Positions 18,271 to 26,583 of a stretch of 64,000 nt of DNA are shown piece by piece. Within the stretch, counting starts at the first letter, position 1, and every line of letters starts with the position of its first letter. The notes beneath the pieces were generated by a model. It was not told the origin of the DNA. It did not search any database and saw only the letters and a list, made by a program, of their open reading frames with translations. The stretch is from Nitrospira sp. (GTDB lineage: Bacteria; Nitrospirota; Thermodesulfovibrionia; Thermodesulfovibrionales; Dissulfurispiraceae): NCBI GenBank assembly GCA_002634385.1, contig NSJL01000021.1:1-64000 (forward strand), in the 5' to 3' direction. Made by a program: the position numbers and the translations under genes.

Positions 18271-19559
18271 AGACTGCAAAGCGGAAGGAGCAGATACTCA
18301 TTCTGGGCGCCGGAGCCGCAGGCCTCAGCGCTGCGGACGCGATCCGGACAGCGAGCCCCGATACCCCGATCACGGTTGTCTCCGGGGAGAAGGGGCGTCC
18401 CTACGCACGGATGGCGCTTCCGTACTATATTTCGGGGAAGATACCCCGGGAGGGGATCATGACCCGGGGGGAGAAGGAGCTTACCCGGCAGGGGATCACT
18501 TATCGTGCAGGCGATCCCGCTGCCGGGATCGACATCGACCGCCGGAGGGTCGTCCTTGCGAGTAACCGGAAGCTGTCCTTCGATAAGCTGCTGATCGCCA
18601 CCGGCTCGGTCCCGGAGTATCCGGAGATGCTCGCAGGGGCACAAGCGCCGGGCGTCAGCCATCTCTGGACGCTGAAAGATGCCCAACAGATAAAACGTCT
18701 TGCCCGCGAGGGGAGCTCCGTCGCCGTCTGGGGGGCCGGGTTCGTCTCCTTTATGGCCGCCAAGGCGCTGGCCGGGCATGGAAGGAAGGTCCATCTCATC
18801 TGCCGGGCGGACCGCATCCTCAGGCGGGTGCTGGATGAAGAGGCGGCAGGACTGGTGGACCTGACGCTGTGTGAGAAGGATGTCTTCTGCCTGAAAAATA
18901 CGAATGTAGAAAAGGTGGAAATCCTGAAGGGGGGCAAGAAGCGCGTTGCCCTGAATGACGGCAGCGAACTGATCGTCGATCTCTTCATCATCGCCCTGGG
19001 GACGAAGCCGAATGTTTCTTTCCTTGAAGGAACCCCCCTCGCAGGAAAAAAAGGGATCGAGGTGGACGAATACCTCGAGACGAGCATTCCCGGCATTTAC
19101 GCAGCTGGCGATGTCGCGGTGGTATCGGATTGCGTGACCGGCGAGCGCATCACGCCCGCGTTATGGAGCACGGCGGTCATGGAAGGCCGCGGTGCCGGTC
19201 TCAATATGGCCGGAGCCCGCCGCAGGTGCGATCTTGCACTGCTGATGAATGTGGTGGATTTCGGCGGGTATAGCGCCATATCCATCGGTCACCCCCTGAC
19301 GAAGGATGCCGGGGCGGAGGTCTTCCAGTTCACCAGCAAGAGAGACCGCTCCTACCGTCGCTTCGTGTTCAAGGAGAACCGGCTCATCGGTGCAATCATC
19401 GTCGGCAAATGTTTCGATGCCGGCTTTTTCCCCATGCTCATCCGGCGACGGGTCGAGCTGACCCGGGACCAGAAGGATGCGATGCTCCGCCAGCCCTGGG
19501 ATATGGTGTCACTTCTTATGAGCCTGCCTTCTCTTATGCAGGCAAAGGACCTTGTATGA
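18267..19559 (+). CDS. FAD-dependent pyridine nucleotide-disulfide oxidoreductase family subunit
   Basis: A 430-residue flavoprotein beginning in an ATGA overlap with the previous gene. The FAD-binding Rossmann motif is ILILGAGAAGLSAADAIR (residues 9-26). The NAD(P)H-binding motif is VAVWGAGFVSFMAAKALAGHG. The second FAD contact is GIYAAGDVAV. No redox-active CxxxxC is seen, which places it with rubredoxin-reductase/NirB-type members and not thiol reductases. In this operon it probably links the NAD(P)H pool to the Fe-S subunits and so to the selenoenzyme (inference from context). Partner Fe-S genes overlap it on both sides. Confidence 0.9.
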   Translation: MKTAKRKEQILILGAGAAGLSAADAIRTASPDTPITVVSGEKGRPYARMALPYYISGKIPREGIMTRGEKELTRQGITYRAGDPAAGIDIDRRRVVLASNRKLSFDKLLIATGSVPEYPEMLAGAQAPGVSHLWTLKDAQQIKRLAREGSSVAVWGAGFVSFMAAKALAGHGRKVHLICRADRILRRVLDEEAAGLVDLTLCEKDVFCLKNTNVEKVEILKGGKKRVALNDGSELIVDLFIIALGTKPNVSFLEGTPLAGKKGIEVDEYLETSIPGIYAAGDVAVVSDCVTGERITPALWSTAVMEGRGAGLNMAGARRRCDLALLMNVVDFGGYSAISIGHPLTKDAGAEVFQFTSKRDRSYRRFVFKENRLIGAIIVGKCFDAGFFPMLIRRRVELTRDQKDAMLRQPWDMVSLLMSLPSLMQAKDLV

Positions 19560-20065
19560 TTTCTTTCAACGAGAAACGGTGTGTAGGATGCTACGCCTGT
19601 CAGGTTGTCTGCAAAATGGAGAAAGGCTTCCCGGTCGGCGTATTCGGCATCACGGTGCTGAAGGGGGAGGAGGCCGACGAAAGCGGGGCATTTCGTCCTG
19701 TCTTCCGCACCTCGCTCTGCCGCCACTGTACCGAGGCGCAATGTGTCAGGATCTGCCCGGTCAGGGCGATTACCCGTGACCAATACGGAATGGTTATCGG
19801 CACCCCTGAAAAATGTATCGGGTGCAGGCTCTGCCTGCTGGCATGTCCCCGCTCCGTGCCGGACTTCACCGGTGCGCAGCAGGTTTCCAAATGCAACGGA
19901 TGCGTTGAGCGTCTGCAGGTGGGCCTGCAGCCGAGATGCGTCGCCAGTTGCCCGACGGCAGCCCTGGAGTCGGTCACCCGCCAGGAGCTCTCGGAGAAGA
20001 AGCGCAGGGGCTACCTGGAGAAGAGGTGGGAGCGCAGGCAGAGCACCGATACCCCTTCCCGGTAG
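19556..20065 (+). CDS. Second 4Fe-4S ferredoxin-type subunit
   Basis: A 169-residue protein starting at ATG 19556 within an ATGA overlap with the FAD subunit stop. An open frame continues upstream, but only this start gives the normal MISFNEKRCVGCYACQ opening. Cysteine groups: CVGCYACQVVC, CRHCTEAQCVRIC, CIGCRLCLLAC, and CNGC with a later CVASC, so up to four [4Fe-4S] clusters. The C-terminus is basic (KKRRGYLEKRWERR). It is the last gene of the selenoenzyme operon and a likely electron link between the flavoprotein and a second carrier. Two different Fe-S subunits with one catalytic subunit is less common than the DmsAB pattern. Confidence 0.9.
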   Translation: MISFNEKRCVGCYACQVVCKMEKGFPVGVFGITVLKGEEADESGAFRPVFRTSLCRHCTEAQCVRICPVRAITRDQYGMVIGTPEKCIGCRLCLLACPRSVPDFTGAQQVSKCNGCVERLQVGLQPRCVASCPTAALESVTRQELSEKKRRGYLEKRWERRQSTDTPSR

Positions 20066-20125
20066 ATGCGCATACGCAACCGGTAAGGGAAGGCGGTCCG
20101 GCTCTGGCCTGCCGCGCGGCGTCCC

Positions 20126-20356
20126 GGGGTGAGTATGCAAACTGTGTTCGTAGCGAGATCGAGCGAACCGTACAGGGGCAAGGCGTCCCAAGACCCCGGA
20201 AAAAGAACAGGGGTCCCCGAAGAATCAAAGATTCTTTGGGGCAGCAAAAACGCCCGGAGGCGTAGCAGAGCTACGTTGAGGACGTTTTTCCCGGGACAAC
20301 ACCGTCCCTGTATGGTGCAGCCGGTCGCAGTAGAAGACAGTGTGCATACTCACCCC
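20126..20356. repeat. 231-bp long palindromic element with 20-bp inverted ends
   Basis: GGGGTGAGTATGCAAACTGT at 20126-20145 is the reverse complement of 20337-20356 with one mismatch. Pairing continues inward over most of the element (for example 20146-20180 against 20300-20336, and CCCCGAAGAATC with GATTCTTTGGGG at the hairpin near 20217-20243). No gene is present in this 364-bp gap. The form suggests a MITE-like insertion or a large RNA hairpin between the selenoenzyme operon and the MoxR gene. Confidence 0.7.
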
Positions 20357-20429
20357 AGTGCGAGCGTGAAAAGCTTCTTTGCCCTGCGCGAAGAATGCCC
20401 AGGAGAAGGCCCACGAGGAGGAGCATACG

Positions 20430-21470
20430 ATGATCGAGGTCAATCTCAGAGAAGCGCGGGAAATTGCCGAAATGTGTATAGAAAACAGGCAGTCCGTCAT
20501 CCTCATGGGGACCCCGGGGATAGGGAAGACGGCGGTACTGAAAGAGATCGCCTGCCGGAAGCAGATGGGGATTCTCGTGTTCGACGTGCCGAGCCTCGAC
20601 CCGACGGACGTCAGGGGGGTGCTCATTCCCGACAAGGAGGGGAAGTCCTATTTCACCAAATCGGCGCTCCTGCCCACCGTTGCCCGGGACGGCAGTGCCG
20701 GCCTGCTGATCTTCGATGAGTTGACCTCAGGCCTCCCCATGGTCCAGGTAGCACTCCATGCCACCATGAATCCCGAAGACCGGAGGCTTGGTTCCGACAG
20801 GTTGCCGGACAATTGGATCCCCGTGGCGACCGGCAATTATGCGTCCGACAGCGCCGGCGCGCACACGCTCCTTTCCGCTCTGTCGGACAGGATCCTGATG
20901 CTCAATGTCATTTCCGACTTCCAGATATGGAAAGAGGATTACGCCCTGCCGAGCGGCCTGCACCCTGTCGTCATCGGCTTCCTGAATTTCAGGCCGGACC
21001 TGTTCGATACCTTTGCGCAGCGGAACAAAGCCGAAAGGGGAAAATCCTTCGCCTCCGCCAGGGCCCACACAATGGTATCGAAGATCCTCTCGTATGCCGA
21101 CAGGGCCTCCATGAGCAGAAGATCCCTGATGGCGGCCATCGCGGGCTATGTAGGCGATGGGGTAGCCTCCGAGTACATGGCTTTCAAGGAGGTCCATGAC
21201 ACATTACCCGATGTGGCGGAGATCATCGACAAGGGCAGGGATATCGTCCCCGGGGAGCCGTCGTTGCTCTACGCTCTTTGCGCTACCATCCCTTTCTACC
21301 TGAAACAGTCCGCGCTCGGGATACAGGAGGCGGTGGATCGGATGCTGGTCTTTTCGACAAAAATGGACGCGGAATTCGGAGGTCTCCTGATACGGGACGC
21401 AGCGGCCATGTACCGGAAAGAGATGCTGCAGAGCAGGCACTGGACCTCCACGGCTCAGCGGTATTTCTAG
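20430..21470 (+). CDS. MoxR-like AAA+ ATPase
   Basis: A 346-residue AAA+ protein. ATG 20430 is chosen because of the GAGGAGGAGCATACG site; the frame is open upstream but only through the palindromic element. Walker A is GTPGIGKT at residues 27-34. Walker B is LLIFDEL at about 92-98. Sensor-1-like VATGNYASD and the DVRGVLIPD insert follow, as in MoxR ATPases. These work with VWA-domain partners as chaperones that insert cofactors or activate metalloenzymes. Here the next gene indeed encodes a VWA-like protein, 42 nt downstream. The selenoenzyme operon just upstream is a plausible client (inference). Confidence 0.88.
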   Translation: MIEVNLREAREIAEMCIENRQSVILMGTPGIGKTAVLKEIACRKQMGILVFDVPSLDPTDVRGVLIPDKEGKSYFTKSALLPTVARDGSAGLLIFDELTSGLPMVQVALHATMNPEDRRLGSDRLPDNWIPVATGNYASDSAGAHTLLSALSDRILMLNVISDFQIWKEDYALPSGLHPVVIGFLNFRPDLFDTFAQRNKAERGKSFASARAHTMVSKILSYADRASMSRRSLMAAIAGYVGDGVASEYMAFKEVHDTLPDVAEIIDKGRDIVPGEPSLLYALCATIPFYLKQSALGIQEAVDRMLVFSTKMDAEFGGLLIRDAAAMYRKEMLQSRHWTSTAQRYF

Positions 21471-21512
21471 GCGGACGGCCCGGGACGGGGAGAAACCGGG
21501 GAGTACGGCATA

Positions 21513-22700
21513 ATGGATACACGAAGCAGAGAGCGCATTTCCAGGGCACGGCTCGACTTCCTGTTCAAGCACCCTTTTTTAGGGGACCTGAGCCTGCGGC
21601 TCAAAGTCCTGGAGAGCGGCAAGACAAAGACAATTGCCACGGATGCGCGGCATCTCTTTTTCAATCCTGAATTCATAAAAGGGTTGCCGGACCCCCATGT
21701 GCAAGGGGTGGTCGCCCACGAGATCGGGCATTGCCTTTTCCGGCATGCAGGGCTGTTCGGCCTTTCCACCCTGCAGAAGCTGAATATCACGGATCAGAAG
21801 GGGAGAATCCTGGATCCCGTAAAGCACCGCATATGGATGGCAGCCTGTGAGTATATGGCGAATCACTTCGTCGTCGATATCTGCAGGCTCGACCTCCCTG
21901 CCCCGTACTGCTACGAGAGGAAGTACGGCGACGGGACATGGACGACGGAAGAGATCTACCACGATCTCCTCACCGATGCAGACACACGCGGCGTACCGGC
22001 GGCGCTGGTGGACGACCATACCGTATGGGAAAGAGCCGGGGAGGAAAGCGGCTCCTCCGGGGAGAGGGAAGGACTGGGCACCCTTGATCAGGATTGGAGG
22101 GTATGGGTAGCCCAGGCGCTGCACAGCGCAAAGAGGCAGGGACGGCTTCCCGCCGGTCTCGAACGGCTGGTGGGCGAGCTCCTTGAACCGAAGCTGAACT
22201 GGCGACAGGTATTGGCCGATTTTCTCATCAGCAAGGCGAAAGACGATTATTCCTGGAGAAAACTGAACAGAAGGCACCTGTGGCGGGAGGTCTACGCTCC
22301 CGCCCTCTATTCCGAAACGATCCACATCGGCTTTGCCCTCGATACGTCGGGCTCGATCACCGATGAGGAGCTTCGGGAGGGTCTTTCCGAATTGCAAGGC
22401 ATCTGTGGCGCCTTTCCCTCATACAAGATCCACCTCTTTGCCTGCGATGCGGAGGTGCAGTATGCGCAAAGTGTCGAGTCCGCAGAGGAAGTCAATATCG
22501 CGGCCCTCTGCAGGGGGGGAGGCGGAACTTCCTTCGTGCCTGTCTTCAGGAAGATCGAGGAAGACGGCATCCCCCTGAACTGCCTTGTCTACTTTACCGA
22601 CGGGTACGGTGAATTCCCCGACAGTCCGCCTGAGTACCCTGTCTTGTGGATGGTGAAGGGGCACGCGGACGTTCCCTGGGGAAGGAGATGCGAGCTTTGA
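21513..22700 (+). CDS. DUF2201-type protein: HExxH putative metallopeptidase plus VWA-like domain
   Basis: A 395-residue protein starting at ATG 21513. The N-terminal half carries VVAHEIGHCLFRH with the zinc motif HEIGH at residues 69-73. The C-terminal third has a VWA/MIDAS-like start, FALDTSGSIT, with DTSGS at about 277-281, followed by YKIHLFACDAEVQYA and CRGGGGTSFVPVF, the classical DUF2201 C-terminal pattern. The family is known as the partner of MoxR-like ATPases; its peptidase activity is unproven. It lies between the MoxR gene and an unknown gene whose start overlaps its 3' end, so the three form one operon. It is cytoplasmic, as no signal is seen. Confidence 0.87.
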   Translation: MDTRSRERISRARLDFLFKHPFLGDLSLRLKVLESGKTKTIATDARHLFFNPEFIKGLPDPHVQGVVAHEIGHCLFRHAGLFGLSTLQKLNITDQKGRILDPVKHRIWMAACEYMANHFVVDICRLDLPAPYCYERKYGDGTWTTEEIYHDLLTDADTRGVPAALVDDHTVWERAGEESGSSGEREGLGTLDQDWRVWVAQALHSAKRQGRLPAGLERLVGELLEPKLNWRQVLADFLISKAKDDYSWRKLNRRHLWREVYAPALYSETIHIGFALDTSGSITDEELREGLSELQGICGAFPSYKIHLFACDAEVQYAQSVESAEEVNIAALCRGGGGTSFVPVFRKIEEDGIPLNCLVYFTDGYGEFPDSPPEYPVLWMVKGHADVPWGRRCEL

Positions 22701-23518
22701 GCATACGGGTCAGGATGCCGTCCTCGATCAAGCCGAATACTGAAGCTGCCATCACTGTCGAAATCGACGGCAGGGAGGAGACGCTCACCCTCCATTCCCA
22801 GCGCTTGCTGTGCCTTATGGGCATATGGGGGACGGGCATACGGGAAATACCTTCCGGGGGGGAGCCGGATTTCCTGAGAATCCTGAACGACCCGTGGCCC
22901 CGGTGCCTCATTCCCGCAGGAAAGTATCTTACCCTCACGCACGTTCTGGATCCGAGAACCCGGAGGCCCCTCACCATGAGGATGTTTTGCCACACGCAGT
23001 GCCAGACCACCTACGAGTTCAACAAAATGGCCTTCGTACTGCCGTTCATGAAACAACTCCCTCTGAGCTACACATATGTAACCCAGGAATTCCTCGACAA
23101 GGTCGAATGGCCCGAGCCGGGAAAACACCAAACCGTCGGAGCGCTGCCGGCGATTGCCTATTGCATCCTGTCGAAAAGATTCACCCGGAAAGAATGCGCC
23201 GAATGGATTTTCGGACACCTGGATGAAATACTCTCCTATGGAAAGGGGCTTTGGCAGGAGTACGAAAGCAGGGAGTGGATATTCAGCCATCGGCAGGAAA
23301 TCCCCCGCTTCCTGGAGGAATTCAGAAAAGATTTTGAAAAATGCGGTTTTTTTGAGATGCATCGTGACCCGAAACTGGTAATGCGAAAGGCATACCTTTT
23401 TGATCTGGCATTGCATATAGGGATTTGGGCGAGTGTTGCGGACGAGAAAGCGCTTCTTTTGGCGTTGGCGCTCTCGGAACCCGGACGGGAGCTTTTAATC
23501 GAGCTGAATATTTTGTAG
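22688..23518 (+). CDS. Unknown protein, third member of the MoxR/VWA operon
   Basis: A 276-residue protein whose start overlaps the previous gene. ATG 22688 is used; TTG 22697 has a better-spaced GGAAGGAG site. I do not recognise the family. An N-terminal beta-rich part (RVRMPSSIKPNTEAAITVEIDG) is followed by a Cys-containing segment (MRMFCHTQCQTTYEFNKMAF). The second half is rich in aromatic and charged residues (EWIFGHLDEILSYGKGLWQEYESREWIFSHRQ) and looks alpha-helical, ending in EPGRELLIELNIL. Tight coupling to MoxR and VWA genes suggests it is the third component or the specific substrate adaptor of that machine. Confidence 0.7.
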   Translation: MRALSIRVRMPSSIKPNTEAAITVEIDGREETLTLHSQRLLCLMGIWGTGIREIPSGGEPDFLRILNDPWPRCLIPAGKYLTLTHVLDPRTRRPLTMRMFCHTQCQTTYEFNKMAFVLPFMKQLPLSYTYVTQEFLDKVEWPEPGKHQTVGALPAIAYCILSKRFTRKECAEWIFGHLDEILSYGKGLWQEYESREWIFSHRQEIPRFLEEFRKDFEKCGFFEMHRDPKLVMRKAYLFDLALHIGIWASVADEKALLLALALSEPGRELLIELNIL

Positions 23519-23872
23519 CACTCCCTTCCGGGGCGGAACACGAAGGGATACCGGGGAGCCCATGATACGGCACAACGGCTGTATCGTGCAGCTTCCCTGA
23601 ATACGGGGAAAGGGGGAAGGGGTATGATATGCAGAGAGCAAGACAACTCGTTGCATCGCGGTACTGCGGAAAGGCTCAGAAAAAAGGTACTTCTGCTCTA
23701 TAGCAGGAAACACCAGAATTCGGCCCGGCGTTTTCTCCTGCTGAAGTCCCTGCGCAGGAGAGTGTAGAGAGCATAAGCCTATCTGAAACGTAAACGGATA
23801 CCGGCAGGCACACTCTTCCCTGCCGGAAGGCGCATAGTTGTATTTCATAATAAAAAGGAGTAAAATCGAACA
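23519..23872. other. Leader region of the sigma-54 activator locus
   Basis: A gap of 354 bp without a convincing gene. It holds a perfect 8-bp hairpin, CCGGCAGG (23801-23808) with CCTGCCGG (23819-23826), about 50 bp ahead of the truncated duplicate at 23873. A 47-codon frame at 23624-23767 with a basic product is open, but its G-rich ribosome site lies directly against the ATG and I do not accept it as a gene. Confidence 0.4.
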
Positions 23873-24010
23873 ATGGAAGTAAAGGGTACGAACACCAATG
23901 TCCTTCCCGATGCCTCACTGCAGCAAAAAATACATCTCTCCGTCCTCTCTCCCCTGGCGCTCACTGCCAGCGAGTCCCTCGGTCTGAAGGAAATTTTCAA
24001 AAAGGAGTAA
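23873..24010 (+). pseudogene. Truncated tandem duplicate of the 5' end of the downstream sigma-54 activator gene
   Basis: A 45-codon frame (ATG 23873 to TAA 24008-24010) whose product parallels the first 45 residues of the next gene: MEVKGTNTNVLPDASLQQ against MEVKCENTDVFSDTLLKQ, then LSVLSPLALTASESLGLKEI against LSVLYDIALTVSKSLDLKEI. The ribosome site is duplicated too (AAAAAGGAGTAAAA before both starts). The copy has diverged to roughly 60% identity yet stays in frame, and its stop falls within the second ribosome site. It is either a decaying duplication or a retained leader peptide whose translation couples to the regulator. Confidence 0.75.
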
Positions 24011-24018
24011 AACGAACT

Positions 24019-25551
24019 ATGGAAGTAAAGTGTGAGAACACCGATGTCTTTTCCGACACCTTACTGAAACAGAACAAGTATCTCTCCGTCCTTTACGATA
24101 TAGCGCTCACCGTGAGCAAGTCCCTCGACCTCAAAGAAATCCTCAAAGACGTCCTCGATATGATCATCGATTTCATGGGAGTGGATGCCGGAATCGTCTT
24201 CGTCATCAACGACGAGACCATGGAGATGATCCCGGTAGCCTTCAAAAACATCGGGGAAGAAGTCGTGAAAGACCTCCTGGAGAATTTCGTCAGGGTCGGC
24301 GAGTGCGTCTGCGGCTCCATCGCGGAGTACGAAAAAGAGGTGGTCATCCTGGAGAAAGCCTCCCAGGACCCCCGCTTCACCCGGGAGTCCTCCAAAAAGG
24401 CAGGCATCGAGTTTTATGCCGGGTTCCCCCTGAAAGCGAAGGGGAAAGTGAACGGAGTCCTGTGCTCCATTACGTATACCCCCTATAAGCCGGACAGCGA
24501 TCAGCTCTCCACCTTGCGGGCGGCAACCGTGCCGATCAGCCTTGCCATCGAGAACTCCCGTCTGTTTGAGGACGCCCAGAAGAAAGTGGATGCCAAGCTG
24601 CGGTACTTCATCTATGAGAGCATCGTGACGAACAGCCCCAAGATGAAGGAGATCATCAGGATGGTGCGGAAGCTCACCGACGTGCTGTCCAACATCCTCA
24701 TCTACGGGGAGAGCGGCACCGGCAAGGAATTGATCGCCCGGACGATCCACCTGAACAGTCTGCGGAAGGAGAAGCCCTTCATCGCCCTGAACTGCGGGGC
24801 TATCCCCGAGTCCCTCCTGGAATCGGAGCTTTTCGGGTATGTAAAGGGGGCGTTCACCGGGGCGAATGCGGACAAGAAGGGGCTGTTTGAGGCGGCCAAC
24901 GGGGGCACCATCTTTCTGGATGAAGTGGACTCGATGAGCCTGAACCTGCAGGTGAAGCTTCTGCGGGTGCTCCAGGAGAAGACCTTTGTGAAAGTGGGCA
25001 GCACCCAGCCCATCAGCCTGGATGTGAAGATCATTGCGGCGACCAACAGGAGGCTGGAGGAGGCGATCAAGCTCAAGCAGTTCCGGGAGGACCTCTTCTA
25101 CCGGCTCAACGTGGTGCGGATCGAGCTGCCTCCGTTACGGGAGAGGGTGGAGGACATTTCTCTTTTGGCCCGGTACTTCATCAGCAAGTTCAACAAGATC
25201 ACGGGCAAGAAGATCCGGAGGATCTCGGGGGACGCCCTTGAGATCCTCAACACCTACCTGTGGCCCGGCAACATCCGGGAACTGGAGAACGCGATCGAGA
25301 GGGCGGTGGTGATGGCCGAGACCGATGAGATCAAGAAAGAGGACCTTCCGCTGGAAATCGTGAATCCCCCGGACGACTCCAAGCTGGACCTGACGCTCAG
25401 GAACATAGAGAGGCAGCATATCGTCAAGGTGATGAGCCTTGTGGACGGCAATAAAAGAAGGGCTGCCCGGCTCCTGGGGGTCGATGTCTCGACCCTTTGG
25501 AGAAAGTTGAAAAGTGAGGGGATCGCCTTCCATGATACCCAGGATGCATAA
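24019..25551 (+). CDS. Sigma-54-dependent Fis-family transcriptional activator with GAF sensor domain
   Basis: A 510-residue bacterial enhancer-binding protein starting at ATG 24019 (site AAAAAGGAG). A GAF domain spans about residues 30-185 and ends in the C..GFPLKAKGKVNGVL pattern. The AAA+ core follows: Walker A GESGTGKE at about 230-237, the sigma-54-contacting GAFTGA loop at about 277-282, and Walker B GTIFLDEVDS. The C-terminal Fis-type helix-turn-helix is NKRRAARLLGVDVSTLWRKLK at about 480-500. It remodels RNA polymerase at RpoN promoters in response to a ligand or redox signal sensed by GAF. Sigma-54 promoters near dsrE and tusA in this window are candidate targets. Confidence 0.95.
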   Translation: MEVKCENTDVFSDTLLKQNKYLSVLYDIALTVSKSLDLKEILKDVLDMIIDFMGVDAGIVFVINDETMEMIPVAFKNIGEEVVKDLLENFVRVGECVCGSIAEYEKEVVILEKASQDPRFTRESSKKAGIEFYAGFPLKAKGKVNGVLCSITYTPYKPDSDQLSTLRAATVPISLAIENSRLFEDAQKKVDAKLRYFIYESIVTNSPKMKEIIRMVRKLTDVLSNILIYGESGTGKELIARTIHLNSLRKEKPFIALNCGAIPESLLESELFGYVKGAFTGANADKKGLFEAANGGTIFLDEVDSMSLNLQVKLLRVLQEKTFVKVGSTQPISLDVKIIAATNRRLEEAIKLKQFREDLFYRLNVVRIELPPLRERVEDISLLARYFISKFNKITGKKIRRISGDALEILNTYLWPGNIRELENAIERAVVMAETDEIKKEDLPLEIVNPPDDSKLDLTLRNIERQHIVKVMSLVDGNKRRAARLLGVDVSTLWRKLKSEGIAFHDTQDA

Positions 25552-26100
25552 AGCCAGGATACATAAAGATAGATAAACTCCCAAGGCATACCCGGGCACC
25601 CCGTTTGTACTCTCCTGCGTAGAGCCATCCTGCGCGGCGTTTCCGCCTGCTTTCCCGCAACCCGTCGGGGCGCGGATGCGACCAATGCAGGACAATGCAA
25701 AATGCAGTCGCCGGGAAGAGACTTTGTGCCCGGAAGACGGGAAAAGAGAAGCAATTCAGTACCTTATGGGACTATTGCATCATGCACTTCCCTGGAAGTC
25801 TCTCCCGGAGCTTCCTGCAGCATCATCCCGCCGGCATCCTTTTTTTGCCGAGACTTCCCTCTTATGCTACTGTTTTCCGGTGCCATATCCGGTATTCCTC
25901 CGGAATCATGAGCAAATGGCGCGCCATGGCAAAGTGCATTCACGATAGGGTACGGCAGCGTAGTACCGCGATACGGAAGAGCACGGCTCCTTCACTGACG
26001 GGCTGTCCGCCCATGAGCCGCAGCTCTGTTCATCATGGTTAGTTGCTGATCTTAATTGCTTTTTCTTGCAGCAGTGCTCCCCCGGACGGAGAGGCGCCCT
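25552..26100. other. Gene-free region upstream of tusA promoter
   Basis: About 550 bp between the sigma-54 activator and the tusA promoter. I find no ribosome site linked to a sensible frame, no tRNA and no clear repeat. An enhancer for the sigma-54 promoter at 26101 would be expected in this stretch, but I cannot identify a specific palindrome for it. Confidence 0.4.
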
Positions 26101-26117
26101 TTGGCATCTTTGTTGCA
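26101..26117 (+). promoter_or_regulatory. Sigma-54 (RpoN) promoter for the TusA-like gene
   Basis: TTGGCATCTTTGTTGCA matches the -24/-12 consensus with GG at 26103-26104 and GC at 26115-26116, spaced by exactly 10 nt. The only deviation in the core is T for C at the sixth consensus position (TGGCAT for TGGCAC). The predicted start is near 26128, 44 nt before the ATG at 26172. Confidence 0.75.
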
Positions 26118-26171
26118 AAAGCAAACGAAAAATACAGTAGGGTGTGCAGACACCCCCTAAAGGAGAAACAA

Positions 26172-26408
26172 ATGGAGGGAGTACAAATAGCAATGAGTAT
26201 CAACACCAGTGGCCTCGCCTGTCCCATGCCGGTCGTGAACACGAAAAAAGCCATACAGAAACTCCAGCCCGGGCAGGTACTTGAAGTGATCGCCACCGAC
26301 AATACATCACGGTCCGACATCCCCGTCCTCCTGAAAAAGCTGGGGCATGAACTGCTATCGATGAAAGAGGAGAACGGCGTCATCACTTTTCTTATCAGGA
26401 AGAACTGA
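26172..26408 (+). CDS. TusA/SirA-type sulfurtransferase
   Basis: A 78-residue protein starting at ATG 26172 behind AAAGGAGAAACAA. It has the TusA fold pattern: GLACPMPVVNTKKAI with the catalytic Cys17 of the CPxP motif, then LQPGQVLEVIATDNTSRSDIPVLLKKLGHELL and the final beta strand NGVITFLIRK. TusA proteins carry a persulfide on this Cys and pass sulfur to DsrE-type partners, tRNA thiolation or molybdenum cofactor enzymes. It stands alone on the plus strand behind a sigma-54 promoter and converges with a Cys-rich gene. Its promoter type matches that of dsrE at 12993. Confidence 0.9.
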   Translation: MEGVQIAMSINTSGLACPMPVVNTKKAIQKLQPGQVLEVIATDNTSRSDIPVLLKKLGHELLSMKEENGVITFLIRKN

Positions 26409-26583
26409 GAGGGACCGGGGAGGGGGTACAGGACTCTTCAGCCCGGGATCCGCCGCACCACAACAAGACAAGAGCATTTCCAGCAATTACGAAGTACGGT
26501 AGGGGGAAAGGGGGGCTCCCGTCTACGGGAAGAGCCTCCTTCCCGCAGGGTCACTCCCTGCGCCGGCGGACCGTATACGGCCC

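Noticed and set aside
23624..23767. 47-codon frame encoding a basic peptide upstream of the regulator duplicate
   Set aside because: The G-rich putative ribosome site lies directly against the ATG; nothing else supports translation.
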